Of a stretch of 64,000 nt of DNA, positions 63,441-64,000 are shown piece by piece. The stretch is from Sphingobacteriales bacterium (GTDB lineage Bacteria; Bacteroidota; Bacteroidia; Chitinophagales; UBA2359): positions 248,001 through 312,000 of the forward strand of contig JADJTE010000002.1 in assembly GCA_016711295.1 (NCBI GenBank), given 5' to 3'. A model generated the notes under the pieces. The model was not told the origin of the DNA. It made no database searches and was given only the letters and a program-made list of their open reading frames with translations. The translations under genes were made by a program, and so were the position numbers. Position 1 is the first letter of the stretch, and each line of letters starts with the position of its first letter.

Positions 63441-64000
63441 AAACGATTTTGAAATTATCTTTAACGGTTTTTAATTGTGCTTCGATTCGCGTAAAGATTT
63501 CTTTATTTTCTTTGTAAAACGAAGTGCAGCCGTCATTTTGTGAGTTTTTTTGTTTGGCTACAAATTGGTCGTACATGCTGATAAAGTCATTGATTTCGAG
63601 CAATACATTTTCGTATTCGTTCAAGTAGAATTTGACTTGTTCTAAATAAAACAATACATCATCGTCTTTATTCGTATCGTAGGTAATAACGCCTACATTA
63701 TCTTTTTCGGCGTGTAGGACGCTAAAAAACTGCTCGCGGTATTGGCGCATAAAATCGTGCGTAAGCATGTTTTTGTCTTGGATATATTTGCTGTATCCTC
63801 CTTTGTAATTGATAGATTCTAAGTATTGCCCAAAAAAGCCTTTGGTTTGTTCGCGGAATGCTTGCAGTTTATCGTTCAGTTGGCGCAATCGGGCAGATAC
63901 GATTTGGTGTTCTGATTTTAGGTTGTTCGTATAATCGAGAATGCAGGTTAGTTTGGCAAACGATTCGTTATTGGCGCGTGCTTTTTGGTTATATCGCGAC
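63388..64000 (-). CDS. Coiled-coil hypothetical protein (partial, runs off right edge)
   Basis: The frame is open from the right edge (YNQKARANNESFAKLTCIL) to 63388 (ENRIDKNTKRILFGF). About 203 residues are visible, all predicted helical and charged (LNDKLQAFREQTKGFFGQYL; YLNEYENVLLEINDFISMYD). I do not recognise a family. It ends within the start of truB (53-base overlap), so the genes are probably in one operon. The N-terminus lies outside the window. Confidence 0.7.
   Translation of the reverse strand, partial: SRYNQKARANNESFAKLTCILDYTNNLKSEHQIVSARLRQLNDKLQAFREQTKGFFGQYLESINYKGGYSKYIQDKNMLTHDFMRQYREQFFSVLHAEKDNVGVITYDTNKDDDVLFYLEQVKFYLNEYENVLLEINDFISMYDQFVAKQKNSQNDGCTSFYKENKEIFTRIEAQLKTVKDNFKIVYEENRIDKNTKRILFGF

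Noticed and set aside
1..64000. tRNA, rRNA or riboswitch genes
   Set aside because: Spacers were read for cloverleaf-like or conserved RNA features and none was convincing.

Overview
The window looks like a chromosomal segment of a Bacteroidota bacterium, probably a Saprospiria/Chitinophagia-type gliding or filamentous lineage. Evidence: type IX secretion (T9SS) parts (GldN/PorN, SprE/PorW), several very large secreted proteins with SprB, SBBP, PKD/DUF11, GEVED and LamG modules and T9SS C-terminal sorting domains, and Bacteroidota-type -7 promoter boxes (TAnnTTTG) just upstream of many genes. The species assignment is inference.

Layout. 1-5 kb: typA/bipA (leaves the left edge), an Rpn-type PD-(D/E)XK protein and lepA, all on the minus strand. 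5-20 kb: a DUF6340-like lipoprotein, a T9SS-exported SBBP beta-propeller protein, a polytopic membrane protein and a ~2,480-residue SprB-repeat surface protein. 20-27 kb: a MITE-rich spacer, mrp, and a T9SS cargo with a glucose/sorbosone-dehydrogenase-like head and three GEVED domains. 27-30 kb: an hsdS remnant cut by an IS66-like element that itself carries an IS630-like element and a 177-bp MITE. 30-38 kb: TlpA-like thioredoxin, gldN, a BNR/VPS10-like protein, a possible YbjN-fold protein and a zinc-ribbon serine protease ending in a 23-copy heptanucleotide array. 38-41 kb: nested MITEs and an IS5-like element. 41-57 kb: a BNR/LamG protein, OsmC, mnmE, a glucosaminidase with LysM, a TPR protein, sprE/porW, a DUF1800 protein, a YejB-like permease and rplS. 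57-60 kb: a tyrosine-recombinase scrap and a second IS66-like copy in inverted orientation, with a 296-bp MITE in its terminal repeat. 60-64 kb: a metal ABC permease-DtxR fusion facing a cysD-cyclophilin-truB-coiled-coil gene cluster.

The most informative non-coding content is a layered set of mobile elements. One terminal inverted repeat (GTAACTATTTAGG) is shared by two IS66-like copies, a 113-bp MITE (four copies) and a ~270-300-bp MITE (two copies), several with perfect 8-bp target duplications. An IS5-like element and its own 296-bp MITE have both landed on the CTAWWTAG core of that terminal repeat. A half-duplication shared between the two inverted IS66 copies suggests that the 27.7 kb between them was inverted, or misassembled.

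Many otherwise well-conserved genes (rplS, lepA, truB, cysD, typA and the big surface proteins) carry isolated 1-nt frameshifts, often at short homopolymers. I read this mainly as residual long-read sequencing error and report such genes as single loci spanning the frame breaks.
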